Below are positions 40,852-53,380 of a stretch of 64,000 nt of DNA, piece after piece. A program made the translations under genes and the position numbers. How positions within the stretch are numbered: position 1 is the stretch's first letter; every line of letters begins with the position of its first letter. Below the pieces are notes generated by a model. It was not told the DNA's origin. It worked only from the letters and a program-made list of their open reading frames with translations, and did no database searches. The stretch spans positions 8,716,348 through 8,780,347 of the forward strand of contig RPFO01000041.1 of assembly GCA_009746045.1 (NCBI GenBank), given 5' to 3'. The DNA comes from Mesostigma viride. Taxonomy: Eukaryota > Streptophyta > Mesostigmatophyceae > Mesostigmatales > Mesostigmataceae.

Positions 40852-42690
40852 ATGGATCCAGTGGGTGGAGAGATGTCACCTATACCTACCACGAATACCA
40901 CTAATACTAATAATACTACTAATAATAATGATAACAATACTAGGGTTAATAGACGGGACTCATTGGAAGCGGTACATCACCTCACTCCTTTAGGTATCCT
41001 ACGTACCTCACCTCCTTCCCCTACCACTAGTGGCCGTCGTTGTGCCTCTGTTACCCCTCCTACCTATGAACAACGCATGCGTGTCAGATTTAGTGAAGAC
41101 CCTTTTTTCACCTTGAACCAGGCCCCTGCCCCTTCTGCAACCTTGGCTCAACCCTCAACTAGGTCCTCACTTCCTGAGAATGTTTCTAGGCCTCAATCTC
41201 ATCCTGGTTCTTCCATCCCTGCTTATAACATGGGTCGCAAACCGGCCCCTGTAGGCCCTTCTGGTCGCCCTAGTGCAGTTCCTTTTCACCCTCCTGCTTC
41301 TTGGTCCTACCCTGACACGGCCTACGAGGCAGCCCAGGTTCCTTCATCGTGTGGCAGAGTTAGAAGTTAATAGTGATTTTAGCACCATGCCCCTGGATGA
41401 CAGAAATTATGATCATTTTGCCTATTCTTCCCTCCGTGAAGCCTACACTGTCCCCTTTTCCCATGGGCACCAGCCGGAAACGGTGGCCCCGTCTAGGCCT
41501 TTATCCAAAACCTATCCTCTCCCTTCCTTCTATCCCTCGTATGTAGCAGTGGAAGACAGTGGTCCTATGGGTAGATCCGATCCTTCCCATCCTCCTAAGC
41601 CTCCTGCTCTTCCCCTTTTTGCTAACCTTCCTAAACTAGATGTAAAGTCTACCCCTCAACAGTTTTTCACCTTTATTACTGTATGCTGCTGACTCAAAAC
41701 ACAGAGTCGTGGCAAAATCATAATAGATGGCGTCTCCCTGATGCAGTGTTGGTCCCTCATTATCTCACCACCTGCATTACCTCTGAGCTTGCAACCCTCA
41801 TTCAGTGTGAATCCTTGGCCTCCCATGCATATCCTCACTCTGTGGTGAGAATTGTTTAAGCGTTTAGAGAGCCATCTTGTTCCTCCTGATGCAGATTGGC
41901 AGGATAGATTAGCCTTTGGCACCTTGCAGCAGGGTACCAAGTCGTTTACATCGTAAGGATCGAATACATGAAGGAATTTGATGCCCAGATGGTTCGCATC
42001 AGGGATCTGTCGGGCGCAGAAGTACGGGCTCGCTTCCTGCAAGGCCTCAGTAGACCTCTGTTACGTGAAGTGAAACGTCAGTTCCCTGCCTACCGCTTTA
42101 CTGACTTACCCCTCAAGCATGTGCGTTAGCATTTATTGCGAGTAGCAGATTTCTTCACCACTCCTCTTCCTATCCGTTCCCGCCTCAATAATATTAGCCT
42201 TACCCCTGAGGAGGAAAACTCCTATGTAGAAGACTTAGACATTTGCGTGACAGATCTCTCTGCTCTTGATGTGTCTCACATTACATGCTATCATTGTAAG
42301 GAAGTAGGCCATCTTAAACGTGAGTGTCCCAAGTTCCTTTCTGGTGCTCCCCCTCATCCCGATGCTCGCCCTCCTCGTACCCCTCAGCGTGCCCCTATTC
42401 GCCCCTCTTCAGGACGCATCCCCTCAGCCCCTACCCTTAGTAGGCTGAATGCTGTGCAGACAGAGTTAAACGTTCTTCGCACACGCAATGTGAAGGATAT
42501 GGTTGCAATGCAGCAATGTGTGAATATGGTTGGAAACGGAGCACTTGAGGCTTGCACACGAGCTTGCCAAGTCAAGGCACAACACGTGAGGCGGGCTCGC
42601 AAGAGATGCCCATTTGGCACTGGCCTATTGTTTATATACTTGTGCACTGTGCTTGCTAGTCCTGAGCAGCCTAGGAGGCCTGCTCAGTAA
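40852..42690 (+). pseudogene. Gypsy-like gag with CCHC knuckle, degenerate
   Basis: Starts MDPVGGEMSPIPTTN with Asn/Thr and Pro/Ser-rich stretches, shifts frame near 41,340 and accumulates stops after 41,690. Around 41,935-42,127 a Retrotrans_gag-type signature is visible (YMKEFDAQMVRIRDLSG, ARFLQGLSRPLLREV). From 42,136 the frame reopens and carries the zinc knuckle CYHCKEVGHLKREC (C-x2-C-x4-H-x4-C) at about 42,289-42,330. Would form the capsid of the element; this copy cannot. Confidence 0.75.
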
Positions 42691-43370
42691 TAACACTCCC
42701 GGTACAGTATTCACTACCTGTACAGCGCCCAGTTCCTATACAGTAGGTCTGCCATACAGGCACAGTGACCACAGAGTACAGTCACCACAGTGATTATTGC
42801 ATCTGCACCTAGAAGTCCAGGACTAAGCCTGCGGTACCAACAGACCACAGGTTAAGGTTCCTATTTCCTGCGTACGACGTATTAATCCAATACCGTCGTA
42901 GGTACAGCACCTAATTCCTGTCAGCCCAGGAATTACTGTCGACCCCATATGTCGTCGGCAAATATTCACGTCCGACTTAGAAGAACAGCCGGCTCGCGCT
43001 CGCGCGCGACCGGGAAGTCGGAACGCCATAACTTTCTTGATACTCGTCGGAATGACCTCGTTCCGGTGCCGCTGGAATCGCAGAGATATGCCGAATCAGG
43101 ATCACGCCAATGCGCTTGGCGTTAACTGACAGGATCCTCAGGGCTCCCCTATGATTATCAGGCTCCTGCACCCTCTTCGCTCCCTCGTGACCCTCCAGCA
43201 GTGGCTTTTTCACCAAGGTCTTCTCCGGGGTTAGTACCCGTGGATTTGGGTGGGGAGGGGGAACAGTAGGCCTGTCAGCCGGGGGTAACCTGGACAGGTC
43301 GACCTCAGCTAGTACCCCAGATAATAGTTTTTGCCTGCCTGTTTTCATAACCTCCGTAGGAGCTGAATCA
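42691..43370. repeat. LTR-like insertion between gag and protease
   Basis: Noncoding, with many TACAG/ACAGT words at left. A segment near 43,020-43,090 (CATAACTTTC..GGTGCCGCTGGAAT) resembles 61,230-61,290 (CATAACTTTTACG..GGTGCCGTTGGAAAG), a pattern common in LTRs. Borders not resolved. Confidence 0.35.
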
Positions 43371-43379
43371 CCCTTACCC

Positions 43380-44032
43380 TTACGTGTTCGTCCTCTTATG
43401 TTTTTAAATGGCGGTTTAACCATCCCTCACACTGTTGTAGACCCTTTCTGGCATGCTGATGAACTCTTGAATGTCTCCGTGTTAGTGGATAGCGGTGCGG
43501 CTAGCTCCTTTGTGAGCGAAGCCCTAGTTAGGCGTTTAGGACTAGTCCCTATCCCTCACACCTAACCCGTCACTGTTCATTATGCTGATGGTCGCACTAG
43601 TCATTCCCCTGGTACGGTATCCCTACCCCTGGTTATACAAGGACGTACCGTTAGTCTTACTACGGCCACTATAGGTCCTATCACTACCGCTGTCAGATGT
43701 GTTATTAGGATTAGATTGGCACCAGGATAATAAGATTACTATTAATTACGATACTATGGTGATCTGGTTCCCTTATGATAGTTCTTACTGGGTCCCGGAA
43801 CGCCACTATAGGATAGAAAAACTTATCTTTGGTAGACATTACTCCTCCTACACCTGTAGATCCTCCTATAAGACCTATACCTGAAGTATTAATGTCTAAT
43901 GATGAGTTGCGATCTGAACTAAAGGAATATGGATACTTATTATGTATGTTCCTTCAGCTAGAAGTCCAGGAAATACCTATCCCTACTAATAGTGTGAATT
44001 TGGTGAGCTATGCTCATTTTATCTATGACTAA
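43380..44032 (+). pseudogene. Gypsy-like retropepsin, degenerate
   Basis: Aspartic protease of a retroelement: VLVDSGAASSFVSEALVRRL carries the catalytic Asp-Ser-Gly-Ala, and LLGLDWHQDNKI the conserved hydrophobic-Gly-Leu-Asp motif. A stop near 43,564 and frame changes near 43,690 break it. Downstream a short frame reading YLLCMFLQLEVQEI ends at 44,032; RT should follow but is absent. Confidence 0.75.
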
Positions 44033-44065
44033 CCTGCTGAGCGGAGAATGCAACGCCGTATAGCA

Positions 44066-44729
44066 CAAAAAGAAAAAATAATTTTAGAAAAAATATTTTT
44101 TGTGCTGGCACCTGTACCCCAGCCACCCAGGTAGGGGTTGGCTGGACAGGTGGTTGCTATAAAAGGTGGGCTTCCATTCTAGGGAAGCAGGTTGTTTCTT
44201 TTTCCTGAGAACCTCACGTGACCACATCACAAAAAACAAAACGCAACATAACACATCAAGCATTATAACCCACCATGACCTCAGTGACAGCCCCAGAGCG
44301 GAATTTCATAGCAAAACTCAAGCAAGCAGCCAAGGAGGGATGCACCCCAAAGGAGGCCGCCACTGCGGTCCAGAAGATCCTAGGGGAGGGGAATTGGCTA
44401 GAGCGGATCCAGAAGCTCAATCAGGGCCGTGCCAAGAACGTCATGGACGTGTTGGAGAAAAGGGGGTTTGTCAGCGACTGGGATGGGGAGGAGGCCCTGG
44501 CCGATGTGCTACTGTAGCAGCGCAACTGGGGGAGGCTATTGCAGAGCCGGATCCACCAGTGTCAGCAGGTGGGGTGGGAACTGGGGGTGTTCCCCCTTCG
44601 GCAGGTGGAAGCGGAGGGGCGGTGCATGGTGGAGCGGGCGCTGGGGAGGAAGATGGCGCCCCTGGGGCGATCGACCAGGATGTGGCGGACCTAGACCGAA
44701 ACATAGGTCGGCTGCTGGGGACCGAGACG
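44066..44729 (+). repeat. 664-bp direct repeat, left copy
   Basis: Matches 48,579-49,242 over 664 bp with no difference noticed. Contains an A/T-rich start, CTATAAAAGG (TATA-like, about 44,158), and an 80-codon ORF from 44,275 (MTSVTAPERNFIAKLKQ, ending at 44,517). After 44,729 the two copies diverge. No target duplication flanks the pair. Confidence 0.85.
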
Positions 44730-45205
44730 AGTTAGATGAGATGCTTAGGCTGACACACGGATTTCCGGCCTGCGCGCCGCGTATTGCCTACCGCGGCTGA
44801 GCGGGACACCTCAGTACTGTACGGCAGGTCGTACGGTCCTGAGGTGTCATGTGGACTGATGTGCAGTTAGTGCCAGACTGTTCCTAGGCTCTAGCTCGAC
44901 CCTCCAGATCCGGGTTATCCGGGTCTGACGGGCCGAGTGTAGTTGATGCTAGTGACGTGGTCGCATGGCATTGCAGTGTACAGTTGTCCACTATATGGTA
45001 GGTGCTGCAGTGAGCACTGCCATAGGCATATAGGCGTAGCACTGGGGAGTGCCACAGCACCGAGTTTGCACACGGCAGAGTTCCATTCTGAGCTCTTCGA
45101 GTTTCCTTGTATTATTTGCCTAATACGATCTCTCTCTCCGCTCTCAGCATTTGTGAGTTGTCCACCGCATTCTCGGCTTTCCAACTTGGACCGAAAAAAT
45201 TCGCA
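44730..45205. other. Leader upstream of second gag
   Basis: No gene. A hairpin with 10-bp arms (GACACCTCAG/CTGAGGTGTC, 44,805-44,814 and 44,839-44,848) is the only marked structure. Confidence 0.5.
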
Positions 45206-47774
45206 ATGGCTTCCAACAACAACGCTGGCAAGAACAACACCAACAAAAAGGGGAGTGCGCCGACCAGGCGCACCTCCCCAAGGCTCTTGCCGGAGGGTTC
45301 GCCCTCCGCCACCGTGCGGGTGACGCCCAACGTCACCTTTAGCACGGTGGTTGCTGATAACCCTAGGCGTCGGACCCCGCAGGTGGGGGCCGACGCCCCG
45401 GGGCAGGCGAGAGGTCGCACGCTTGCCGCTGGCGGTTTGTCCGCCATGGCACCCGGGGTGCAGGAACCCTGGGCACGTGACACCCCCGTCGCAGGTGGCG
45501 GGGGACGTGAGCGTAGCGACTCCTCTGAGGAGGACGGGGAGGTGCCGCCCGTGAGGCCGCGACGGTCCCTCGCTCGAGGTGTCATCACAGACGCCCGCTA
45601 CGTCGGGCAACCTGTCGGTGGGCCGCCAGCTGGCCACCATGGATATTGATCGCTTCGGCGCACATGTCCCGCCACCCGTCCAGTTCGGGCTTCGGCCCTT
45701 TTATCTACCCCTCGGGGCAGATGATATCCCGGATTTCATTCCGGTGACGGGGTGGCGTCTCCGCCAGCGGTTTCAGTTGAATTTTGTTGAGCAGGCGACG
45801 TCGTTCCATGTTCATTCTGTTCAGGCGACAATCCAGCGTCGCTTGCAGATGGAATTCCATCTGCTTCAGGTGGCGGTCTGGATGCGCTGTTTCGCCACCA
45901 TAGCGATTCAGAACCCGGGGACGGCTGATCAGTGGGTGTCAGATCAGCGTCAGCGGGAAGCGCTGCAGGTGGGGCGACGCGTGAGAACGCGACCTTCACC
46001 CCGTTGCCTCAGTGGCCCCAGGTCACGCCAGCTGGCTGGGGCGACGTGAGGAGCCAGGCGGCTGCGACGCCGCCTACGGCTGGGCGCGGGGCGGCAGGCG
46101 CCCCCCACACACCACCGGGTGGTCAGACCACCCAGGGCCCTCTGGCAGGTCAGAGGGCCCACCCTCAGCAGCCGGCCCCCCCGCCCAGCGCAGGGGGCCA
46201 GGCGACTGTTGAGGCCCCCGGGGTTGCAGGGACCCCGGCGGCGACGCCAGCTCCCGGGGTTGCAGGGACCCCGGCAGCGACGCCGGCGCCTACGGCGCAG
46301 GCGGGGGAGGCAACTCCCATGGAGGGCGTCTCTGGCCCCTCCAGCAGCTCAGGTGGGCAGGCCACCTCCAGGCGTCCCAAGGACAAGGCCATGGCCGGGG
46401 AAGGCGGGCCCTCGGGTCCCACCCAGGCGCAGGAGCGGCCTGAGGTGATGGAGGGTGATCTGTCTGGAGATGACATGATCACCCTGGGGGATGAGCAAGT
46501 GTGGCGGGCCATTGAGGCTGCCACAGCATCCTTTCGCGGGCTGGCTGACAGGACTCAGCAGCTGCACATTGCTGAGGCGGGCAGCCTGGTTTGTGCGATC
46601 ATCACGCACTTGCTGGGCTTGCCCAACCTGCAGGAGGGCAATCGCTGGGTGTGCAACACCCTGCTGCCTGCCCTGCAGGCCCTCCTTGCAGGGAGGAGGG
46701 TCCTGGGCAACCGGGCGCGCTTGGTGCGACACCTGGAGCGCCTGCACAACGCCATCTTGGCGGGGGCTGGTAGGTTGCTGCCTACCTGGCTGCATCATGA
46801 AATTACTAACACTACTGACGATGACGTGTCTCTCTCTCCCACCTTCCATGACTGGGAGGAGGCCCGCAGCAGGAGGCGGGACGTCACACATACTAACAAC
46901 CCTACACAGCCCACCCATCTGATGCCCACCCATCCTACTCAGCCCATGCATGTCCCTCCTGGTCAGCCCACTCACGTAGTACCTCCCACCCAAACTGTCT
47001 CTCCTGTGAATGCTGCAGCAGCACCCTCCTCTCCTTCTCCCCCTGCGTCCCCCTCCCGTTGGCCTACCTACAATGAGAACCGTCCTGTGGATAGGATCAC
47101 TGTCAGGGGGCTGCCTGAGGGGCATACTAGGGAGCAGGGGAATCATGTACTTCTGTCTCTCCATTCAGCCAGGGAGGAACTGAATGTAAAGAACTGGTAT
47201 GGGTCTCTCATGCAGGGGGGTTTTTACCATCAGTCTTCCACTCAGATTCAGAATCTCATTCTAGTCTTCCAGCGTAGGTATCCCAGGTGGCAGGATACAC
47301 AGGCTAAGGCATGCAGTCTGGGAGAGTTTCCTGAGGGAGCTCACTGACCTCCTCTCCACCCCCGCCTCTGTGGATAAGTATGGGGCCGGCATTTAGGTGG
47401 GTAGAGGAGTACCATGTCAGCTCCTTAGACTATGTGGCTGAGACCAAAAAGTATGAGCTAGCCATCAAAGCCCGACCTGATGTCCAGCAGCTAGATCACA
47501 AGTTCTTGCTGCATGCTTTCCTGGAGAAACTCAAACTTGACAAAAACACATACGCTATGCTTGCGACAGGAATGGCAAAGCATTGGGAGAACATGAAGGA
47601 GGCCCTGGATTACATCAAGCTGGCCCTGGCCCCCCTCAGTAAGAGGGCCATGGGCACCTCAGTGAAGAGGGTCAGGGGGGAGGGGCAGGAGGAGGAGGAT
47701 AGGGAGAGGGAGGATAGGAGCAAGAGGCCTGTCACCATGGCAGAGGTGAAGTCCCTGCTGGGACAGATGTTTAA

Positions 47775-47910
47775 GGGCAAGGGCAAGGGCAAGGGCAAGG
47801 GCAAGGGCAAGGGCAAGGGCAAGGGCAAGGGCAAGGGCAAGGGCAAGGGCAAGGGCAAGGGCAAGGGCAAGGGCAAGGGCAAGGGCAAGGGCAAGGGCTG
47901 GGGCAAGGGC
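47775..47910. repeat. (GGCAAG)n hexanucleotide repeat
   Basis: About 20 copies of GGCAAG with a single TGGGGC interruption near 47,898; in frame encodes Gly-Lys repeats of the gag. Confidence 0.95.
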
Positions 47911-47951
47911 AAGGGTAAGGAGCAGTCTCCCTCCAAGGGGGGCAGCTCCAG

Positions 47952-48320
<369 letters not shown>

Positions 48321-48578
48321 GCAGGACAAGGAGGACAAGTCTTCTCAGCGGTGCACCCGCTGTGGCATGAAGTACCACCTTCGGGCCACATGCCGCAAGA
48401 ACATGCCCGAGCTGAAGGACCACGACGTCCTGTGCCACAAGTGCCACGGGCCGCCCCACGGCGACCCAAAGGACTGCAAGAAGCCTCCTTACAAGAAGTG
48501 TGAGTCTCCATCTCATGCTGGCTTGAGTGTGCCTGCTTCACCTCTTTCATCTGCATGCCCCACTGTCAGAGCAGTGAG

Positions 48579-49242
48579 CAAAAAGAAAAAATAATTTTAG
48601 AAAAAATATTTTTTGTGCTGGCACCTGTACCCCAGCCACCCAGGTAGGGGTTGGCTGGACAGGTGGTTGCTATAAAAGGTGGGCTTCCATTCTAGGGAAG
48701 CAGGTTGTTTCTTTTTCCTGAGAACCTCACGTGACCACATCACAAAAAACAAAACGCAACATAACACATCAAGCATTATAACCCACCATGACCTCAGTGA
48801 CAGCCCCAGAGCGGAATTTCATAGCAAAACTCAAGCAAGCAGCCAAGGAGGGATGCACCCCAAAGGAGGCCGCCACTGCGGTCCAGAAGATCCTAGGGGA
48901 GGGGAATTGGCTAGAGCGGATCCAGAAGCTCAATCAGGGCCGTGCCAAGAACGTCATGGACGTGTTGGAGAAAAGGGGGTTTGTCAGCGACTGGGATGGG
49001 GAGGAGGCCCTGGCCGATGTGCTACTGTAGCAGCGCAACTGGGGGAGGCTATTGCAGAGCCGGATCCACCAGTGTCAGCAGGTGGGGTGGGAACTGGGGG
49101 TGTTCCCCCTTCGGCAGGTGGAAGCGGAGGGGCGGTGCATGGTGGAGCGGGCGCTGGGGAGGAAGATGGCGCCCCTGGGGCGATCGACCAGGATGTGGCG
49201 GACCTAGACCGAAACATAGGTCGGCTGCTGGGGACCGAGACG
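48579..49242 (+). repeat. 664-bp direct repeat, right copy
   Basis: Second copy of 44,066-44,729. Here the sequence continues into a longer coding region, so this is probably the parent context and the left copy a truncated duplicate. Confidence 0.85.
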
Positions 49243-50430
49243 GGCTATGCAACGCCAGCGGGAGGGCTTCCATTCCGGCCGGGCAACGCCCGCACTGGCG
49301 GAGATATTGGCGACCTGATCTCGGCCATGTCGAAGCTGCTGGACCAGGCAAAGACTCCAGCAACTGCAAGCCCAGCCGCAACGACGACTGCCGGCAGGCT
49401 GGCGCGCACGAAGGGAGTGGCGCTGAGCGGGCATGCAGTGCCGGTCCTGGTGAGCAACATGCTGGAGGCGGTGCTGCCGGGGATGCTGGACTACGCGGAG
49501 AGCGTGGGGGGGAAGTCCATCCGTGCATCGTTAATGCTGACGATGCAAGGCAGCTCAGCCAGCGGGTGAGAGGCGGATGCTGGTCCTGCAGATGGCAGGA
49601 ATTCTGGACACGATGGTGACAGAATTTGGGGACTGGGGACGCCACGCTCCGAAGTAATTCTGGAGCTGGCAGCTGCCAGCCGAGTACGTGGCGAAGCTGA
49701 TCACGGCGTGCCAGCTGGTGGATGCGGGATCGACGGGCTGGAAGGGCACTCCGTCGGCAATGCTGCCTTTCCAGGAGGGTGGGGCGATGCTGGCGTCTCC
49801 AGCGGTGGGGGCAGCCATGCATGAGCATGGGGAAGCTGCAGCACAAGCTGGAGCAGGGTCCCGGCAAGAAGGGGCAGGGCGGCCCGTCCAACAACAACAA
49901 GTGAGGGAGCGGTGCCTTCTTCCACCACCTCTTCCAGCACCCCTGCCACCTCGTGACTGGTGGCAGCAGGTACGCTCAGGCCGAGGCGCGATAGGATGAG
50001 TCGGGCTTTTAATGCTCGCACACTAGCCTGTCAAGCGGTTAGGGCGTTAAACTGGATGGGGGGGGGGGGCGAGACCCGCCTGCTGTAGATTCAGCCCGTG
50101 TGCCCGGGCCTCTGCAGCAGGCGGCCCTAGATGGGATCGATGATGCTCGCAGGTCCTTTGTCCGCCGGAACGGTGGTTCCGTAGCGGCAGTGGCAGGATC
50201 TGTAGTGGATGGGGGTGAATATGCTGAAGGATCGAGCCCCTTACGAACCGTTAGTGGCCGCACGCTTGGCCTTTCCTGGTCCGGGGGAAGGTGGCCAAGT
50301 GGATGTGCTGAACTTACTACCCGGCCCCTCTTGGGGAGCAATTTTGAATGATGAGAGTAGGATGGTACGGACGCTGAGCCCAGCAGAGCGGATCTTGCAG
50401 AAGTTGATGCGGATCTCGCGGCCGGGGGTG
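48788..50430 (+). pseudogene. Third gag-like region of an RT element, frameshifted
   Basis: The 80-codon frame MTSVTAPERNFIAKLKQ ends at 49,030. A neighbouring frame then reads through VAAQLGEAIAEPDPPVSAGG, ISAMSKLLDQAKT and PVLVSNMLEAVLPGMLDYAE to 49,569. Further pieces lie at 49,688-49,999 and 50,209-50,433 (LNLLPGPSWGAILNDESRMV). No zinc knuckle was seen. Position upstream of an RT suggests gag; family not recognised. Confidence 0.4.
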
Positions 50431-50434
50431 TAGC

Positions 50435-51265
50435 ATGGAGGAGTTCGCGCGGCCGGGTTTGCACGGTGCATGTGTGTGGAGAGGGGGATTTTGGGTGGAT
50501 TTTTTGAGGAGGAGCCGCCTTAGTATGGTGAACGGTACTTTTGGGGTCGGAAAGCCCGACGGCCGTATACGGCTGATTGTGGACAAACGACGTGGCAACA
50601 TGCCACTACCAGATCCTATGCCCGCTTTTTTACCACACCTTGGCGTGATTTGCGATTTGCCCACGCGCGCTGGGGAGGATGTTTTTGGGGGCGTATCAGA
50701 TTTGGATTCGTACTACAACAGGCTCCGCCTGCCCGTTTGGATGCGGCGGTACTGTGCGTGGATGCCGGTGTGGTCGGATCTGGTGGGCCTGAGTGGGGCT
50801 CGTCGGAAGGTGTGGCCGTGGATGTTGTGCTGGCCAATGGGGAACAAGCTGGCCGTCGTCGTGGCCCAGTGTGTGCATCAGTCTGTGTTGTACCGCTGTG
50901 GCCCCAAGCCGCCGTTGGAGGCTAGTCGTGGGCTGAGCATCAACATGTCAGCGCTGATCCTGGTGGCGGAGGCCAACGAGGTGGGGGAGACCGTCCGGCT
51001 GAGGCTGGAGGAGGACCCTGCGCTGGCTGCTGAGCCTTTCCTTCGGCTTTTCGCCTGCGGTTTCCTGGACTGGGCTAGGGGCCAGGTGGTCCTCACCCAG
51101 CATCGGTACTACTGGGCCTCCTTGGGCCTCTTTCCTGACGGCATTTGGGCCGATGTGTTCCTCACGGTGGACAGGCATGACAATGCTGATGATGTGGCTC
51201 ACTACCATGCGTACCTGGATGTTCTGATGGCCACGCACGGTACTTACCAGACTGATGGCAACTAG
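50435..51265 (+). pseudogene. Reverse transcriptase fragment lacking the catalytic YxDD box
   Basis: RT motifs are clear at the start: FGVGKPDGRIRLIVDKRRGN (motifs 1-2), FGGVSDLDSYYNRLRLP (motif A with its aspartate), then WPMGNKLAVVVAQCVHQ (motif B). After this the expected aspartate pair of motif C is missing, and the sequence continues to a stop at 51,265 without recognisable RNase H. The motif style (SDLDxYYxRLRLP) differs from both the copia-like and typical gypsy RTs; DIRS-like or an unclassified algal lineage is possible. Confidence 0.65.
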
Positions 51266-51622
51266 ATAGTGGGCCTTAGGCCCGACCTGAGGGTGTTGTC
51301 CCTCCGGTATATAGAGACGCCTCATGGTCTGGCCAGTTGGTTGGTCGTTCTTGGTCCTTAGTGTTAACGTTGTTTCCTCTGTGTGTCCTGCCCAGTGCCA
51401 TCCCTCCCGGCAAGGCCTCCGTGCCAGGCAGTTAGGGGAACCTCACACCAGGCTTGGTGCTGGTGAGCCCTACACCACTCGGGGTGGAACCGAGGTGAAC
51501 ATGTTTTTACTTTGTGCCTTGGATGGTCTGTCGATTGTGCTGGGCTCGTGTTGGGTGCGTTAGGTTATTCCTACTCCTTTGGTTTCCTCCCTGTGCGTAG
51601 GGAGAGGGCTCCCTACCTTTGT
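51266..51622. other. 3' untranslated region of composite element
   Basis: No gene; GT-rich, leading into the polypurine tract. Confidence 0.5.
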
Positions 51623-51633
51623 GGGGGGGGAGG
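51623..51633 (+). promoter_or_regulatory. Polypurine tract before 3' LTR
   Basis: GGGGGGGGAGG abuts the LTR start TGTTACG, as expected for plus-strand priming of an LTR element. Confidence 0.65.
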
Positions 51634-51733
51634 TGTTACGTCGCGTAACAACCTATTAAAGTTACGGATGTAAATTAGGTCCTTTGCCTCAGTCGTTCTT
51701 AGATTTACGTGTAGCAGCCTTGTACCGGTGGAC
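51634..51733 (+). repeat. 3' LTR start of gypsy-like element, truncated
   Basis: Matches the first 100 bp of the LTR at 37,175, then is cut by an inverted family-A LTR. Confidence 0.75.
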
Positions 51734-52333
51734 AGTTAAAGCCTCCGACCGGCTGAGCTATGGCGGTCGGTCACGTTGAGCTTGGGATAAGGTGAACACG
51801 GAGAACTGCTGTCGGAGCTGGCCAACCACTGGTTTATGTCTTAGCCAGCAAAGCCTATCCGGTTAGCCGTAACCGCGGGACAAGCTAGCTGTCCGTACCG
51901 ACCCGGATAAGGCCCGGCCCGGACTGGGGCCTAGATGGCGCCGGCCCTAGGCGCCGCCCTTAGACCGGTCGACCGCATCGGACCGCCGGATTATAGCCGG
52001 CGGCTTAGCGGACGCTAGCGGAAGGCGTGCGGACGGACATGGGGAACTTAGAGCCAGATCCTAGGGCTCTAGAGTTACTCAACTCCGACATACTCTTTTG
52101 TTCTTTGATTAATTATCAAAATAATTACATCAAATGCAGACCATACAAAACCCTCTAAGGTAGGGAACTCAAGGGGGCCTCAAGGCCGTCAAAATCACCA
52201 CGGTATCGACCCGCGCCCTTGTGATCACACATGAATAGTGATGTAATAAGTAGCGAGAAAAAACAACTATGCCACCAGACAAAAGGTTACCCATTTATTA
52301 GGACCAGGGACCCGCCGACGGGCCCAAGGCACC
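51734..52333 (-). repeat. Inverted family-A LTR with the empty CACTA site
   Basis: On the minus strand this reproduces 7,257-7,619 joined directly to 25,419-25,664. It ends (left) in AGTTAAAG, the complement of the CTTTAACT LTR end, and is truncated at right where the palindrome begins. The join at 51,977-51,978 contains a single AT, the pre-insertion site of the 17.8-kb CACTA element. Confidence 0.88.
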
Positions 52334-53380
52334 AACATTATCGCAAGCCAACCCCCTTTCAGGGTCCCAAAACCACCTGGCAGGGTGCCAAAATACTAAT
52401 ATTCACCCCCTGAAAAGGCTTTCTCACTACCTGAGGGAGACCCAGCCAAAACCCCGGCTCAGACCCTGAGAAACCCCCCCCCCCCGCCCTGGTTATTAGC
52501 CAGGGGGTGGGGATATTTTCTCCCCCTCCCTGGTCCCCCATACCCGGCAGACTGCCACGTGTCACCCCCTGATTGGCTGGCTACTAGGCCTGATATAACC
52601 AGGGTGGAAATAGGCTCCGCCAGGGTGCTCCAAAAGCAAAAAAGCCCCATCACCTGGTTGGTGACGGGGCCCTGTCAGACATTGACACCCGGCTGGTTTC
52701 CCCTTCAAATTTTGACAGGGTCCCTGGCCAGGAAAAAAAATATCTAAAGCTACTATAGATATATTCTAGTATATCCAAGATACTCCCGAGTACCAGGGAG
52801 TAGACTCGAATATTCCCCCCTGGTCCCAAGGCGGCCGGGTCCACCCCAGAGATGCGCATCTCTGGGGTGGACCCGGCCGCCTTGGGACCAGGGGGGAATA
52901 TTCGAGTCTACTCCCTGGTACTCGGGAGTATCTTGGATATACTAGAATATATCTATAGTAGCTTTAGATATTTTTTTTCCTGGCCAGGGACCCTGTCAAA
53001 ATTTGAAGGGGAAACCAGCCGGGTGTCAATGTCTGACAGGGCCCCGTCACCAACCAGGTGATGGGGCTTTTTTGCTTTTGGAGCACCCTGGCGGAGCCTA
53101 TTTCCACCCTGGTTATATCAGGCCTAGTAGCCAGCCAATCAGGGGGTGACACGTGGCAGTCTGCCGGGTATGGGGGACCAGGGAGGGGGAGAAAATATCC
53201 CCACCCCCTGGCTAATAACCAGGGCGGGGGGGGGGGGGGTTCTCAGGGTCTGAGCCGGGGTTTTGGCTGGGTCTCCCTCAGGTAGTGAGAAAGCCTTTTC
53301 AGGGGGTGAATATTAGTATTTTGGCACCCTGCCAGGTGGTTTTGGGACCCTGAAAGGGGGTTGGCTTGCGATAATGTTGG
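52332..53380. repeat. Near-perfect 1,049-bp palindrome
   Basis: The two arms of about 524 bp are exact complements except in a C12/G14 homopolymer region (near 52,474 and 53,226). They meet at GATGCGCATC with no spacer (centre 52,855/52,856). Outer ends are CCAACATTATCGCAAGCC and its complement. The 69-, 62-, 64- and 75-residue ORFs inside are mirror images and not convincing. It abuts the family-A LTR on one side and the virus-like island on the other. Confidence 0.92.

Noticed and set aside
52359-53285. ORFs of 60-75 codons inside the palindrome
   Set aside because: Each is present twice as mirror images, short, and without motif; they follow from the symmetry.
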